NCBI GenBank assembly: GCA_910574455.1
Contig: CAJSYZ010000007.1
Location: 2,797,773-2,861,772 of the forward strand
Reading direction: 5' to 3'
Source of the DNA: Trichaptum fuscoviolaceum
Lineage: Eukaryota; Basidiomycota; Agaricomycetes; Hymenochaetales; Trichaptaceae
Length of the DNA: 64,000 nucleotides
The translations under genes and the position numbers were made by a program. Shown here piece after piece: positions 11,638-23,300 of the stretch; positions within the stretch are counted from its first letter, which is position 1; every line of letters starts with the position of its first letter. Below the pieces are notes generated by a model. That model was not told where the DNA came from and searched no databases. It worked only from the letters and a program-made list of their open reading frames with translations.

Positions 11638-11645
11638 CTTTATAG
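11638..11645 (-). promoter_or_regulatory. Probable TATA box of the 700-aa trypsin-like gene
   Basis: CTATAAAG on the minus strand lies 21 bases before the proposed ATG at 11617. Its closeness means either a very short leader or a start at a later ATG (for example the one in exon 2, MNPGNRD). The spacing is the main reason for doubt. Confidence 0.4.
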
Positions 11646-11907
11646 AGTAGTTGCAGCCTGAGTGGCTGCGGTACTAGTACTATTAGCTATTTTCGTAACG
11701 TACCCAGACCAGGCTACTACTAGTAGGCTGAGTAAGTAGTATGTCTGCGTGTAGTAGACACGCCGCCACAGCACTGCCAGTGAGACATATAAGGAAAGTC
11801 GCCTGGCCTTCAAGTCATCCACACACCCAAAGCACAACCGGGCCAGCACTTACTCAGAACGTTCTGGGCAGAAATCCAGCGACTTCGGCAGCCTGAGCAA
11901 TGAACCA
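11646..11907. repeat. Word cluster between trypsin-like gene and LINE remnant
   Basis: Contains GCAGCCTGAGTGGCTGC, TACTAGTACTA and ACTACTAGT (11716-11724) running into AGGCTGAGT, then ACTGCCAGTG. No coding evidence. Confidence 0.7.
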
Positions 11908-12500
11908 CTCTGGCAATCACTATTCACTGGGTACCGAGCCACGAAGACATGGCCGCGAACGGCGAACAAGCCTGAGTGGACGCGAAAGCCGAAATCGCGG
12001 CACAATTCTCCGACTCGAGATAGGTTGGACGCCTGAAGCATCCCGATGTTGCAGACCGGAAACTCCAATCCTCCTTGCGCTGGAAGACGGAGTGGATCAG
12101 ATTGAAGAGTGGGAAGAAACTGCGCGCCGTTGACCTCACTGCACCGTCTCGGGCAGTTCGCAGAATCTGCAAGGATCGGAGCCGGAACGAGTGTGTGATC
12201 ATCACACAACTCCGGACGGGATACACACCACTCAATACTCACTTGGCCCGCATATTGTGCACTGACTCTCCTCTCTGTTTCAATTGCCAAGTTCCGGATC
12301 CGGTCTCCCATTATCTCTTCACGTGCCAGTGTCGATTGCCAGTGTGTACGCAGACACCCGCCGACTCGGAGCACTCCAAACGTCACTCAAAAATAAACCC
12401 TTCACATTGAGATCAACCCTGGGCAAGGGTACCAGGCATGACCTAGTCCTGCACTACATCAAGGACAACGCTTTCCCCACCTGTTCCCGGCCATCGCGAC
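11908..12500 (+). pseudogene. LINE (non-LTR retrotransposon) 3' ORF fragment: RNase H and zinc-finger tail
   Basis: Translation from about 11918 gives ITIHWVPSHEDMAANGEQA and then DAKAEIAA, the end of a LINE RNase H domain, interrupted by a stop at about 11970. From 12075 an open stretch reads TQLRTGYTPLNTHLARI and then LCFNCQVPDPVSHYLFTC, the C-x2-C...H-x4-C knuckle found after RNase H in Tad-like fungal LINEs. The tail matches the usual terminal pattern loosely (GKGTRHDLVLHYIKD). No reverse transcriptase is present. Stops and frame changes show a dead 5'-truncated fragment. The long minus-strand frame over it (11850-12386) is a shadow. Confidence 0.8.
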
Positions 12501-13349
12501 TCAATGAACCCGGCTTTTTCTACTTATTCCTCGCTTTTTCTCTCTCTCCCGCTCAAAGGAAGGGCACTGTGTTCAAGTTCCGGAATTGCGTGAGCCTGAG
12601 CCTGACTCGGAGTGCCGGCAATTTGAAAGCTCGGCCCGTTTTTTACTACGACTAGTACTATCAGTTTATTTACTAATAGTATACACTCGGAACGCCTCCG
12701 ACTCGGATTCTCGGATTCTCGAAAGCGGTTCCCCCCATCGACTCGGACTCGGAGCACTGTATAAAAACCATCACCAACATATTGTATCAACACTTGAACA
12801 ATTCCTGTAACTGTATGCACTCCCCTCTGAGAGTCTTTCAAGCAACACTTCGCCTCACAATACCGTCATTCGGCAATCTCAATCTGATCATACCCTTTGC
12901 ACTTTTTCTTGTTTGTTAAAATTATTCTGCGCTTTCAAGTTCTACAATTACATTCAAGTTACAGTAGTGTTAAATTACAATGTATTCTAAGTGCGCCATC
13001 ATCATGATAGGCCCTACTTAAGGGCCTGCGGTCACTATAATGGAATAATACATCAAATCAAATTAGTCATGGTGCCACTGCCAGTGGTACTGTGCCAACC
13101 CGACTCGGAGTCGGACTCGGCGTGCCACTGCCAGTGTTTTCTAACGCCGACTCCTCGTCAAGGATAACTTCAAGTTCGGATTTTGGAGGGTACACCGCCA
13201 TGACCTCATCACAACTTGAATACTAATCATTGAAATCATATTTGACATGCCCTTGCCGTGCTCTCTCAAGGTACAAATTATATAGTCATATATGCCAACA
13301 TACTCACAGGCATGCTAACGCCTAGAAATAGGATTTAACTCTATTCAAG
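12501..13349. repeat. Intergenic, word-rich; no gene seen
   Basis: Words include ACTCGGAGT (12605-12613), CCGACTCGGATTCTCGGATTCTCG (about 12700-12722), ACTGCCAGT (13077-13085 and 13127-13135), ACTCGGAGT (13103-13111) and ACTTCAAGT (13167-13175). GCCCTACTTAAGGGC forms a separate perfect stem near 13012-13026. A plus-strand TATAAAAA occurs near 12760 without a recognisable gene behind it. The stretch ends at the 3' end of the Plavaka transposase gene. Confidence 0.7.
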
Positions 13350-16300
13350 TTATCTGGCTTCGTATAATGTTTCATGCATGTGCATATCAGCGAATCTGTT
13401 AACATAAAACTTATCGTAAAAGTCCAAGGAGCCTTCCGGTTCCAATGAATTCGGAGGAGATTCATCACCCTTCGGGACCCCAAGGAGGTGAGCTAACCGA
13501 AAGATATCCCCTAGAGCTATCACGGTAAACTTCGAACTCTTAGAGCGGTAGGTGGCTCTGCCACTGGCACTCTGTTGAGGACCACTTGCGACAGATTGAG
13601 AGGTAGGGGTCGTGAACTCGTACTCTGGTTCGACTATCCACATACTTGTTTTTGGGTCAGGCGAGTCTCCAACGCATTTGTAAAACTGGACGAGAGCACA
13701 TTCGTGACGTTCCACTTTGTCGGTGAAGGAAAATAGAAGCATAACACGGGCAACTCTCATTCCTGCAAATCCCTTTTTGCCGGAGCTAACTTGAACAAGA
13801 ACTGCATCTCGTCGAGGTTTTCCACGCCAAGAGGGGCTAGACCTAATCACTTCCCTCATTGCTTGTTCTATGGGAATCGATTCACCACGGTAGGCAAAGA
13901 AAGCGGTGGCCGAATGGAAAACTGAAAAGTCATTGCTCATATCCAGTTCAAAGTGTTCAAATCTGTTGTAGTCCGATTCGGCCATGCCAGCAGAGCACTC
14001 TGAATCGGAGTTGTGGTTGCACCTTTCGTACTTGTTGAATAAGTACTTTTTTATGAGTTGTCGGAGCTGTCGGAGCTCTGGATGGCCTTTTTTTGCCGCA
14101 AGAGCGCTGAGCTGTTTAGGGTACACCTTGCTGGACTCTGTGTGGACGACAACAAGGAAGTTAGATGTGCAGCATCAGAAAGACGTGTTACTGACGCTGT
14201 CTCGAAGCCATTAGCATTAAGCTCAAAGGGTCATTTCTGCCACCCAAGTGGAACTGGCATTCAGCAAATCCTCTGCCATGAACCGCACCACGCTGTGGCC
14301 CATCCGCTAAACCTTCCGAATCGTCCAGATCTGCAATTTCATTTGGCTCTTGATTGGCCGCAATATCATCGAAGAAGTCCTCTGTATCATTGGCTGCACC
14401 TACAAATAGTACGCCATGATGTTGCATTTCCTCTCTTTGATTACGGGTCCTCTCAGTGTCATCCGTGACCGTCTCTGATATATTTTTCCGCAAAACGTCT
14501 CGCAAGGCTTTCCACGTAGCCTCAGCCAGCGTATCGTCCAGCAGTCCACGCCTTTTGAAGTCTGCCCTCGACGCAATAAGTTTGCTGAGTCGTTGGTTCG
14601 CTGTAATCATCTGACCCAAAGGATCATTTTTGTTTGAACGTCGCCATGTCTGCTTGACCGCGTAGATGTGTTTGTTTTCTGTTATAGATGAACACAACCC
14701 GCTAGGTGCAGCAAAGAGAGGGATCATTGTAGGATAATGGGTCATGGCATGTTGTCGTGGCAGCGAAAAGTTATCCCGGATGCCCTTCGCTATGAATATT
14801 TGCCGATATTGATGAAAGTGATCCAGAGAGGCTTTGATCTGATCAAGAGTCGAGGCTGTTATCGTGTACCGACGCACAAGGTAACAGAAGTCCAGAAATG
14901 CACTCAATGCGTGAATTATATCATCGTGCACAATGCCCACAATAGCCGGAAGATATACCTAAGCGGATTGCATCAAATATCAGCAAACCACCGCGTCGAA
15001 CGAGATGAAAAGACCATATACTTTCATAAGTGCCTTTGAATCATTACCTGTCCATTGCTTGAAGCCTCGACCTTCGGGAAATCTGCGAAGACCAGGAAAA
15101 GGAGCAGCGACTCTGATTCTATGCGAAAGTTAGCACTGAGACTCATATTATTCTACTTGTAAGAGAATAGCACCTTTTATCCACAATATCCAGCTCTGTT
15201 GTGGTCAAGCTCTGGCATATCCACTCGACAAGATGATCCTTGAACACGCCTTTGATGATTTGGTGCAGAAGGTCCGGAGAAATGAGATCGCATATATCTG
15301 CACGCGGGAAGTCATTGGTGAAGGGCTACGGGTTATCGTTGTGGTAAGTGCACATCCAATGGAGAATTCGGAACCCTTACCACAATATCTTGGTGGAACC
15401 CATACTCTTTACGAATTGTTGCTCTACTTATGCTGTTATCATCGACTTGTTCTATCAATCGTTCGTGCAGCTCTTTTGTTCGAGGATTTGTAAAGAATTC
15501 CGGATTATCTAGGTTCTTGTGAGGTGCTGTGCATCTATAAAGACACATTAAGCCATTTTCTCGGGCTCGGATGCGATGTTGGGGAAGGACGGTACTTACT
15601 TGCAGCACCATCCTGTGCATATTGCGCATAGACTCACCTGTTCCGGATAATCGGCTATATACGAGCCGAGTCCGAGAATCGACCTACGAAAGTGACCATC
15701 AGGGCACCGGAGAATGGTTCGCTCTTTGTTCATGGACATTGCGCTCTTCAGTGGTCTCAAGATTCTCGATATAGATGAATGAAAGACTTGATGTCGAAAG
15801 CGGCGGAATTCATCCGACTTTTCGTATTGCCGCTCAGCTGCAAAATGTGTCAGAACTAATCAAATATTATGGTATGGTACACACTCTTTGGTATTGCTAG
15901 AAATGCTATAAGCTGGACTGTATTCAATTTCTGTGACCGCCGGGCCTTGTTAGATATATTCCCGATGGAGAGATATAACGGATAGTATTCGTTGTTTCCA
16001 GTTCCGACAGAGACTGTTGTCTTGTCGCTCCCTAAGATTACCGGGACAAACATAGATCCATGGACTGCTTTATCTTCGGCGTAGATCTTATTCTAAGTCA
16101 AGGATAATCAGTATGTTTCCTGCGAGTTCATGAGTCATGACCTACAGCCTGTTCCCAAGCAAAATTTCCGGACATGTAATTTCTGAACACTCGTTCTTTG
16201 TTGTCACTGGCATCAGAGTCCTCCTTTGGCTGATATTCACGAAATGGAACACAGTCGAATTCGCTTTCCAAAGCCGGATTATCCACCAAATTACGGATCA

Positions 16301-17466
16301 CTTCCAAAGGATCCCGATACCATACATCATACTCTTTCCTCTTCCATGACTCGGAGTTCTCGTTTGTTGCCTTTTGGCCATTGTCATTCGTATAGAAGTT
16401 ACTGAAGGATTTCCAAGGCACATCACCAACTCTCGTAGCGTCAATGACATTGTACAACTTCTGTGCATCTCCATCGAGCAGCGTACTAGTAATATCCAAA
16501 TCCGAGTCCTCGTCAGGCTCTGTCGCGTCGAAATCAGAATATCCGCCAGATTTCGCATTATCCGCGAGGTGGATTAGCTGATATGCCTTCATGATTCCAA
16601 GAAGCTTCGTTATGTTACCAGCAGACATTTGCTCTTCTCGATAGAGAAAATCTGCGAGCTCGAAATCTGCTCGGCACGAATAGGGAAACCAATCATTTGA
16701 TGTAGGTTTGTTTCGAGGAACGGGGGGTTCTTCGTCTTTTAAGAAGGTTCCTTCTGCATCGCATGGAGTGGCTGCACGGTGTCTGGTGTCAGAGTACTAC
16801 AGTAAACCGAGGACAATAAACATGGCACGCACCATTCAAGTATCTGTGATACACCTTCAAGTTATCCCCGCTCTCCTCATGATCTCCAATGTCTAAGTCC
16901 AAGTCTTCAGAGGACGCGCTACGGTCATCACTTCCAATGACAGAATGTGACTGAGAATCAGGTCCGCCTACTAGTAGGTCTCGAAGCAGTTCGTCTCGGC
17001 CTACTATACTGAGCATCGAGATATCTTGTGTAAGCATGGAGATATCGTAATCGTAGGAGTCAGAGCCACTCTCAAGATGACTTTCTGTTGGAAGTTCAGA
17101 CAACCTAGGGAGAACTTGAAAAGTTGGAGCTCGTGTGGGTCGACTTGGAATGGGTGAAGAATCATAGTCATGACCACTACCACTGGCAGTAGAACTTGCC
17201 ATGAATGACGTCGGATGAGCTGAATATTCATGTCTTGTTCTTCCAGATTGACTCTTGAACGTCCTACTACAGCCGGGCAAGGTGCATCGAATAGTTGGTG
17301 GAAAATGAAAGGGATCGTGCTTTTTCCGTGTCGCTGGCATCAACTTGAATGTAGCCTCAGTAGAAGTACTAGTACACGTCTTGGGTCTTTGGGTCTCACA
17401 CCTGAGCCTCAGCCTGAGGCTGCCAGTGAGCCTGAGTGAACCTGACTCGGAGTTAAAATTAGTCAT
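13350..17466 (-). CDS. Plavaka-type DNA transposase, multi-exon
   Basis: The segments read in the order expected for Plavaka proteins. A C2H2-like finger (CTLPGCSRTFKSQSGRTRHEYSAH region) lies near 17220-17300. FNYT/DAT stretches with VGDVPWKSF and EYDVWYRDPLEVIRNLV follow at 16130-16500. SMFVPVILGSDKTTVSV and NEYYPLYLSIGNISNKAR lie at 15900-16060. ADICDLISPDLLHQIIKGVF is at 15200-15310, and ALSAFLDFCYLVRRYTI with IRDNFSLPRQHAMTHYP at 14700-14930. A C-terminal domain (LDFYDKFYVNRF) ends at 13350. It probably cuts and pastes its element. The first codons are written in palindromic words (17400-17466). I found no convincing terminal inverted repeats. Copy A has fewer breaks than copy B, but every exon junction was not resolved. 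Confidence 0.85.
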
Positions 17467-17583
17467 AGCAGTAGTGGGCGTAAATTTTCAACTTGTCTAA
17501 GATAGACGCCCCCGCCTCCCTGATCTTGAACTTGCACCTTCGATCCATCTTATCCTCATACAAGACTCAAAACACTGCACAAA
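17467..17583. promoter_or_regulatory. Short divergent promoter region between transposase and companion gene
   Basis: Only 117 bases separate the two opposed ATGs (17466 minus, 17584 plus). Such a short shared region suggests joint control of the pair. No TATA box is evident. Confidence 0.45.
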
Positions 17584-20500
17584 ATGTCAACTCGAAGACA
17601 GACAAGGGCTAAGAACAGCGATCAGCACCCCGGAGCAGTAGTTGAACAGCTCAGAACAAGACGAACACAGGAGGAGATATTGCGGGAGAAGGAAGAAAAA
17701 GAGAAAAAGAAAGTACGGCAGGCAGAAAGGCGGGATGAGGCATTGAAGGAGAAGGAAGAGAAGGAAAAGCAGAAGGAAGAGCGGGCAGCTTTCCGCAGAG
17801 CTGCGGCCCAGCAAGTCGCGGTTGCGAAAGAGAGGAAAAAACTCGCTGCGGAGCAAAAACGGGCAGCAAAAGAACAAAGAGGCAGCTGACAAGGTTCGCA
17901 AGAAGGTGACTGCAGCAGAGAACCAAGAAGCAGCGATGCTAGAGACCGTAGAGCTTGAAAACAACTTGTCGAAGGCTCTTGAGACACGCACCCAGATGGG
18001 CTCAACAGTGCCCAAACTCACTGGCAAACGTGGACGTAGAAAGCCAAAAGGCGAAGCTAGTAGTAAGTCTTCAACTTTAGATCAGTGATGACACAGATTT
18101 GAACTAGCATAAACAGGCTCGAAGAACGATGTTAAAGACGTATCGGGTTGTGAAGATGGACACAACGAAGACTTGGATATTCGTGAGTAACATTGCCTAT
18201 ACATTTTCAGATGATCTCAAAGCTTGGAGGTTAAACACTGTGACTCACGTTCATGCGAAGCAGCGAGTATGGATGAGCCAAACAGGAAGCCTGCAAAAAA
18301 GGCTAGGAAGGAAGATTCCAAAGGTGAACTTCCATTTCGCACACGTGTGCAGACCGCAAAGATGTCCAGGTCTGCCGCCACTCCCAGCGACGCATTCTTT
18401 CACGCTCCTGCAGGACCGAACAAGAGTCTTTCTGGTGAAGAAACGGACATAATAGACTCGCCCGCTACGTCAAGGCGGAACGACAAGACAAAACGCCCTG
18501 TCAGGGCGCTTCGCAACACAGATGATTCCACTTTCATCGGTGAAGAGGGTGGAGGTCTTGAGTTGCCAGTCTCAGAAAGGATCAATTTGTGAGTTTGAAG
18601 TTTGAATCTTGCATTGCGTCTGAATCAGTATCTGGTACTGTCAAGTCGATGTAATAGTGAGTGCGAAGCTTGATTTAGACTCAATTATTAAACATCATCC
18701 CGACTAGTACTAGATTACGACTAATGAGCCTGCCACTGGCAGCGGATGCACTGGCAGTGCCAGTGACCGGCGTGACACTCCCGGGCCGAGACCCAACTTG
18801 GAAGTCCTTCACCTGCAACATTGACTCGGACGCTCTTGTCTTTGCTACCACTGTATTATGAGTCTTGCTGACGCAAAGCTACACCAGACACACCATCCCA
18901 TTGCCAGATGATGAAAACTTAAGTCCCTGGGAGGATGAAGGAGAAACAATAACCCTTACAAGCTATCATGGTGTAAAAAATAGCACAATCAGCGTACAAC
19001 AGAAGGCACATCTTGTCGATTCGGAATCAAATGCAGTGAGTTGATGGAGCATTAGAATGGCAAGTGCAGTCTGAATAACTTGTTTATAGGGTGGAAGCGA
19101 TCCGAAGAGGCTAACAAGGCCGGCTCAAGCTTGTGTGAGTCCGACTGATTACTGTTCGATTCATGTCAGTTACTCCATGACTGTTTGTTCATATTCCTTC
19201 GTTATTATTTATCTGCCAACTGCCGTGTCATGAACAGGATGGAGGTAGCAGCAACGTCAACTCGAAGAAAAGGAAGTTATTGCATGACACTCTTTCCGGG
19301 CGCAGGTTTCAACGGTAAGCGACGTCATATCATTTACATTTTTCAATCTACTGAGCAATCCCTTCCCGTACTCGAGGATAAGAACCACAAGATAAAACCA
19401 GGTGGACAGGTGAGTACCAGACAGTGATCTTCATGGTACATCCTTCCTTCATTGCTTACTGAATTGGTATTTTGATAGGATGCAAACAAGAGAACTGCTA
19501 ATTCGCAGCTTAGCGCACCGGTAAGTCTATCTTATTTCAACTTCTCTCGTTCCCCCCTTATTTATGGTTGTAAGGTGCAATCACTAGCCTTGGAACCCCG
19601 TGTACAGGTATGTGTGAGTGTCGATGCACCCTAGGCTCACTTCCGGTGCTCTCCTGTGGCAACTATTCGTTTCCTTCTTCACTTTGAGTCGATCGCTAAT
19701 GGGTGCATATGAATAGGAAATCACAGTCACAAAGAACGGAAAGAGGAAGTCGCCACCAGACACCGACTCTCAGGTTAATGTGGTAATTCTTCTACCTTGA
19801 TGTGCAATGAATTCCTTCATTTTATGTTTACTTATTTTCAGCCATTTCAATTGGCTAATAAAACTGTCAAGATCAAGAAGTCATTGTTGACTGACATGGA
19901 CACACCGGCCGGTGCCACAGTAAGTGTCAATTCTATGGTAACCGGCATTTTAAGTTCGTATCTGATCAGGCGGAAAGGACTTGAGTAAGAAGAGGAACCC
20001 CTCTGATATTCCTTATCGGCCTGAGGCCGATACGACGGTAAGTGCTTCTTTTCGATCTGCTCACTTGCCTTGGATAACAGCTTTCTGACGTGTTGCAGCC
20101 GGAGATTGGATCCGCTACCTCTAATCGCAAGAGGCAGTCGCTTGTGGCTGATAATGAAGTAAGTGAGAGTCGATTGATACACTCTAAATGTGAGCATTCA
20201 CCTTCTTTTCTTAATAGTCTGGTGGTCGAAACATGTCGTTAGCACCTCGGGCACCGTCGCTTGCAATGAAGAGTGCATCCTGCACCCCCGGACCCGAAGT
20301 GTTAGTGACTGGGGCTTATCAAGGTCATCGCAAAGTCTCTCGGACTACTAGCTCAGTTTGTCGAATCAAATTCATTTCTATGACATATTTTGTTGATTTA
20401 CTTATATGCAGACATCAGTGGGACTTGAGGACAAGGATCGAAATGAAGGAAGGGAAGGATCTCGCGTGCCAGGCAGGAAAAGGGCGACGAACCAGTGTCT

Positions 20501-21670
20501 CCCTCCCGGTACTCAGGCAGGTTGGACTCATATTCTATTACCTTCACTATTTCGCGCAGTTGGAAAATCCGTCACACCATGGCAAACCCCGGACAATAAG
20601 CTCATCAGCTCACTGTGGGGGAAAGTGTTTGATTCTGTGGAACTTAGTTACGAAACTCAGTTCGCTGATATCTGTTCTCTAGTTGAGTCATTTTTACTTA
20701 TTCTCAAGTTACCTTTACCAAATTGAGATGCAATCCTCGTATTTCAGGCGGCCCAGAGATGCTCTGATAGCTGGCGCAAGAAACTTTTTGAGAAAGCTGA
20801 GCAATCAGTTGCCAGTTTTATCAGCGGCGAACAATTAAAGTCAATGCAAAACGAAGCAATTGTGAAGACGTTGCAGACGCTAGTTGACAAGAAGAAAGCC
20901 GAACCGTTTCTATGGGAAAGCTGGTATAGTATGGAGAGGGTAAGTAAAAGAGTGTTTATTGTCGCGTTTTGTGTCCATGCATTGACCCTAAATGTACAGA
21001 AGCAAGGACTGTTCTGCTCTGACCTTGTGGTCTCAGTGTTGTCCGTACACATTGTCTTGGCCATGGGTCGGCATAAAATACTGGACAGAAACACCATAGG
21101 AAAGCCTATCGGTGCCCTCGCCCTTGCGGCAACAGCGGTATCTATTTTTTCAGTACTTATATTGTCCTTATCCGCTGATCTTCTCATGGATAGGTCAAGG
21201 TTGCCATTGATAAACAGGTGGCTCGGTTGCAAAATATCAAAGAAGAACTTGGCGGCGCTGAGTGGTATTTCACTAGCGCTCTGTGGCAGCCTCATACGGA
21301 CGACTATGTTAACTTGTTGTCGAATCCCTCTTTCTTCACTGAATCAAACTGGGAAAAGGTTCGATCCCGCCTCCTAGCTTACGATGCCAGTACAGATATC
21401 GACACGAGAAAGAACACCGAACTTGTTGGATCGGGTATCACTGGCAGGGACTTTTCCTTGTATTTTGACGGTGTAGATGCAGATTCGACCTGCGAGAAAG
21501 CGTATGACGAAGGCGCTGATAATTGGGAAGACGGAACCGACGATAAGGGCGAAGAGCGTGAGGGGGCTGAACATAGAAGCGAGATGGAAGGTGATGCAGA
21601 GGACGAACATGCTAATGCTAAGGGCGACGACGACCTGAGCGAGAGCGGGGACGAGGGCGTTGAGAAGATT

Positions 21671-21704
<34 letters not shown>

Positions 21705-21895
21705 GCGTTGAGAAGATTGAGGACGAGGGCGAGGACGAGGACGAGGGCGAGGGCGAGGACGAGGGCGAGGACGAGGACGAGGACGAGGGCGAAGGCGAGG
21801 GCGAGGGCGAGGACAAGGATTTAGGTGGAGATGGTGATCATGAGGAGGACGACGCTTCAAAATGGGATTCGGCTACGGACTGCGTAGACTTCTAA
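17584..21895 (+). CDS. Plavaka-neighbour companion gene, many small exons, acidic tail
   Basis: The ATG at 17584 starts MSTRRQTRAKNSDQHPG and a Lys/Glu/Arg-rich coiled coil. A one-base insertion near 17873 shifts this copy, whereas copy B has its own insertion near 54580. Downstream are small exons with basic patches (SKKRKLL, NGKRKSPP, SNRKRQSL) separated by canonical GTAAGT introns. A conserved globular part follows at 20400-21350 (WTHILLPSLFRAVGKS, SLWGKVFDSVELSYET, IGKPIGALALAATA, TSALWQPHTDDYVNLL). An Asp/Glu/Gly tail ends at 21895. The globular part resembles genes I remember beside agaricomycete DNA transposons, but the family is not certain. Its basic patches suggest a nuclear protein. 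Confidence 0.6.
18725..18780. repeat. CACTGGCAGTG word cluster inside the companion gene
   Basis: GCCACTGGCAG is followed by ACTGGCAGT (18750-18758) directly abutting GCCAGTG. It sits between coding segments, in an apparent intron or untranslated stretch. Confidence 0.7.
21640..21815 (+). repeat. GAGGGC/GAGGAC hexamer array encoding an acidic tail
   Basis: A hexanucleotide minisatellite encodes alternating Glu-Gly and Glu-Asp pairs at the C-terminus of the companion gene. Two longer registers begin with GVEKIE. The Ser/Pro and Arg/Pro frames on the other strand are shadows of this array. Confidence 0.85.
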
Positions 21896-22810
21896 GGGCA
21901 AATCGATCACTGGTGAGCCTCTTCTTTTCGTTTCTGTCCGTGCGCTCAATATTATATTACCATCGACTCGCAGAGCAGCCTTCGTTTCTACTGGTCCGCC
22001 AAAGAACATGCAGAATTGAAGGTACGGCAGCGAAGTGTGACCTGCCACTGCCCGTCACGGCAGAGGTTCACGGTAATGTCGTGGGGGATCCCTTCATAGC
22101 GACTGCTATGCTTAGTCTTGCGTAGATGACTGATGTACTTGAACACTGAGGCACTGATAGCTAAATAATGTTGTCTTATATATTTCTGATGCAATGAAAT
22201 ACTTGGATCGTTCTTATGCACTTAGACTCTTGAGCACTGCAATTTGTCTTACAACACTTGTCTACTGCTGTAATTAAAGGATGATACACTGGAGCACTGG
22301 GGTGCTGAATGCCTGAAACACTTAGAGCACTGATTCAGCCATCTTTCCTTATTTAAGCCAGCCCGCACTTATTTCAGCCAACTTGTCCTGAATAATGGGA
22401 GGACATGCATGAATAAGTGAAGCTTGCCTTATTTAAGACTTCAGTCTCTCAGGACGTTTAAGTAACACTTAAGTCACTTTCAGCAGAAAGTAGTTTCCCT
22501 GATGAAAGGAGAGGACGGATCCGCTGGAACTCAAAATGCAATCGCCGCGATATCTTCGCGTCGGGTGCCAAGATCTGTGGCGAATGCACAGAGCTGGAAA
22601 GACAAATATTGAGCTCTGTATTGGCTGGAAGGGCAAAAAAAGTTGACATCTAGCTGTCCTATGGATTGGCGCATACTAATTTGCGCGTAAGTTCGCGAGC
22701 CGGGGCTACTAGTAGCAGTAAGCGATGTAGTGGGAGGCGAAGCGGGGAGAAAAAATGTGCATAGAGGCTGGTGAAATGCAAGGATTGCAACCATGAGAGA
22801 GCCTCTCAGT
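21896..22810. other. Intergenic; no gene seen
   Basis: The first 500 bases have recurrent GAGCACTG and CTTATTTAAG motifs (22230-22460), which could be subterminal repeats of the Plavaka element, but no matching far end was found. A six-base ACTAGT (22708-22713) is absent from the same site in copy B. Confidence 0.4.
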
Positions 22811-23300
22811 CAATTACACTCTAATTTTTGCATAGATAGCTTCCATCTTGATGCCCGCAGATAGGCTTCAAATTTGGAGAAGATTGCATTAAAATTGAAG
22901 TCGCAAATGAGCATTCAAGTTTGCGGCCAACTGAGTCCGCGTCCGACTCGCGGCCAAATTGGGTCGCACTGCACTGAAAATACAAAGATTGCTATCATTA
23001 AAGACACTACATCTCATTTACACTCTAATTTTTGCATCGATAGATTCCATCTTGATGCCCGCAGATACGCTGAAAATTTGGAAAAGAGTGCTTCAAAATT
23101 GAGCTCGGAAATGAGCATTCAAGGTCAACTCGACTCACGGCACAAACCGTAACCAGCCGGACTGAAAATGCAAAGATTCGTACCATTACAGTGCCACATC
23201 TCAATTACACTCTAGTTTTTACACCAATAGCATTCATTTCGATGCCCGCAGCTAGTCTACAAAGTTTGGCGAAGAAAACATAAAAATTGGCTCGAAAGTG
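22811..23300. repeat. Three imperfect tandem repeats of about 190-204 bp
   Basis: The motif CACTCTARTTTTT followed by a T-rich stretch and GATGCCCGCAG recurs starting at 22817, 23021 and 23208 (spacings 204 and 187). Each repeat continues with AAATTTGG, a run ending GAGCATTCAAG, and GACTGAAAATGCAAAGATT. No coding evidence. It resembles a degenerate satellite or the tail of a mobile element. Confidence 0.8.

Noticed and set aside
11850..12386. 178-codon minus-strand frame
   Set aside because: It lies opposite the LINE RNase H/zinc-finger remnant and mirrors it; no family features of its own.
21379..21860. Ser/Pro-rich and Arg/Pro-rich minus-strand frames
   Set aside because: They are antisense readings of the GAGGGC/GAGGAC array that encodes the companion gene's acidic tail.
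13000..22460. Terminal inverted repeats of the Plavaka element
   Set aside because: Candidate motifs (CTTATTTAAG, GAGCACTG on the right; GCCCTACTTAAGGGC on the left) do not pair convincingly by eye and no target duplication was found.
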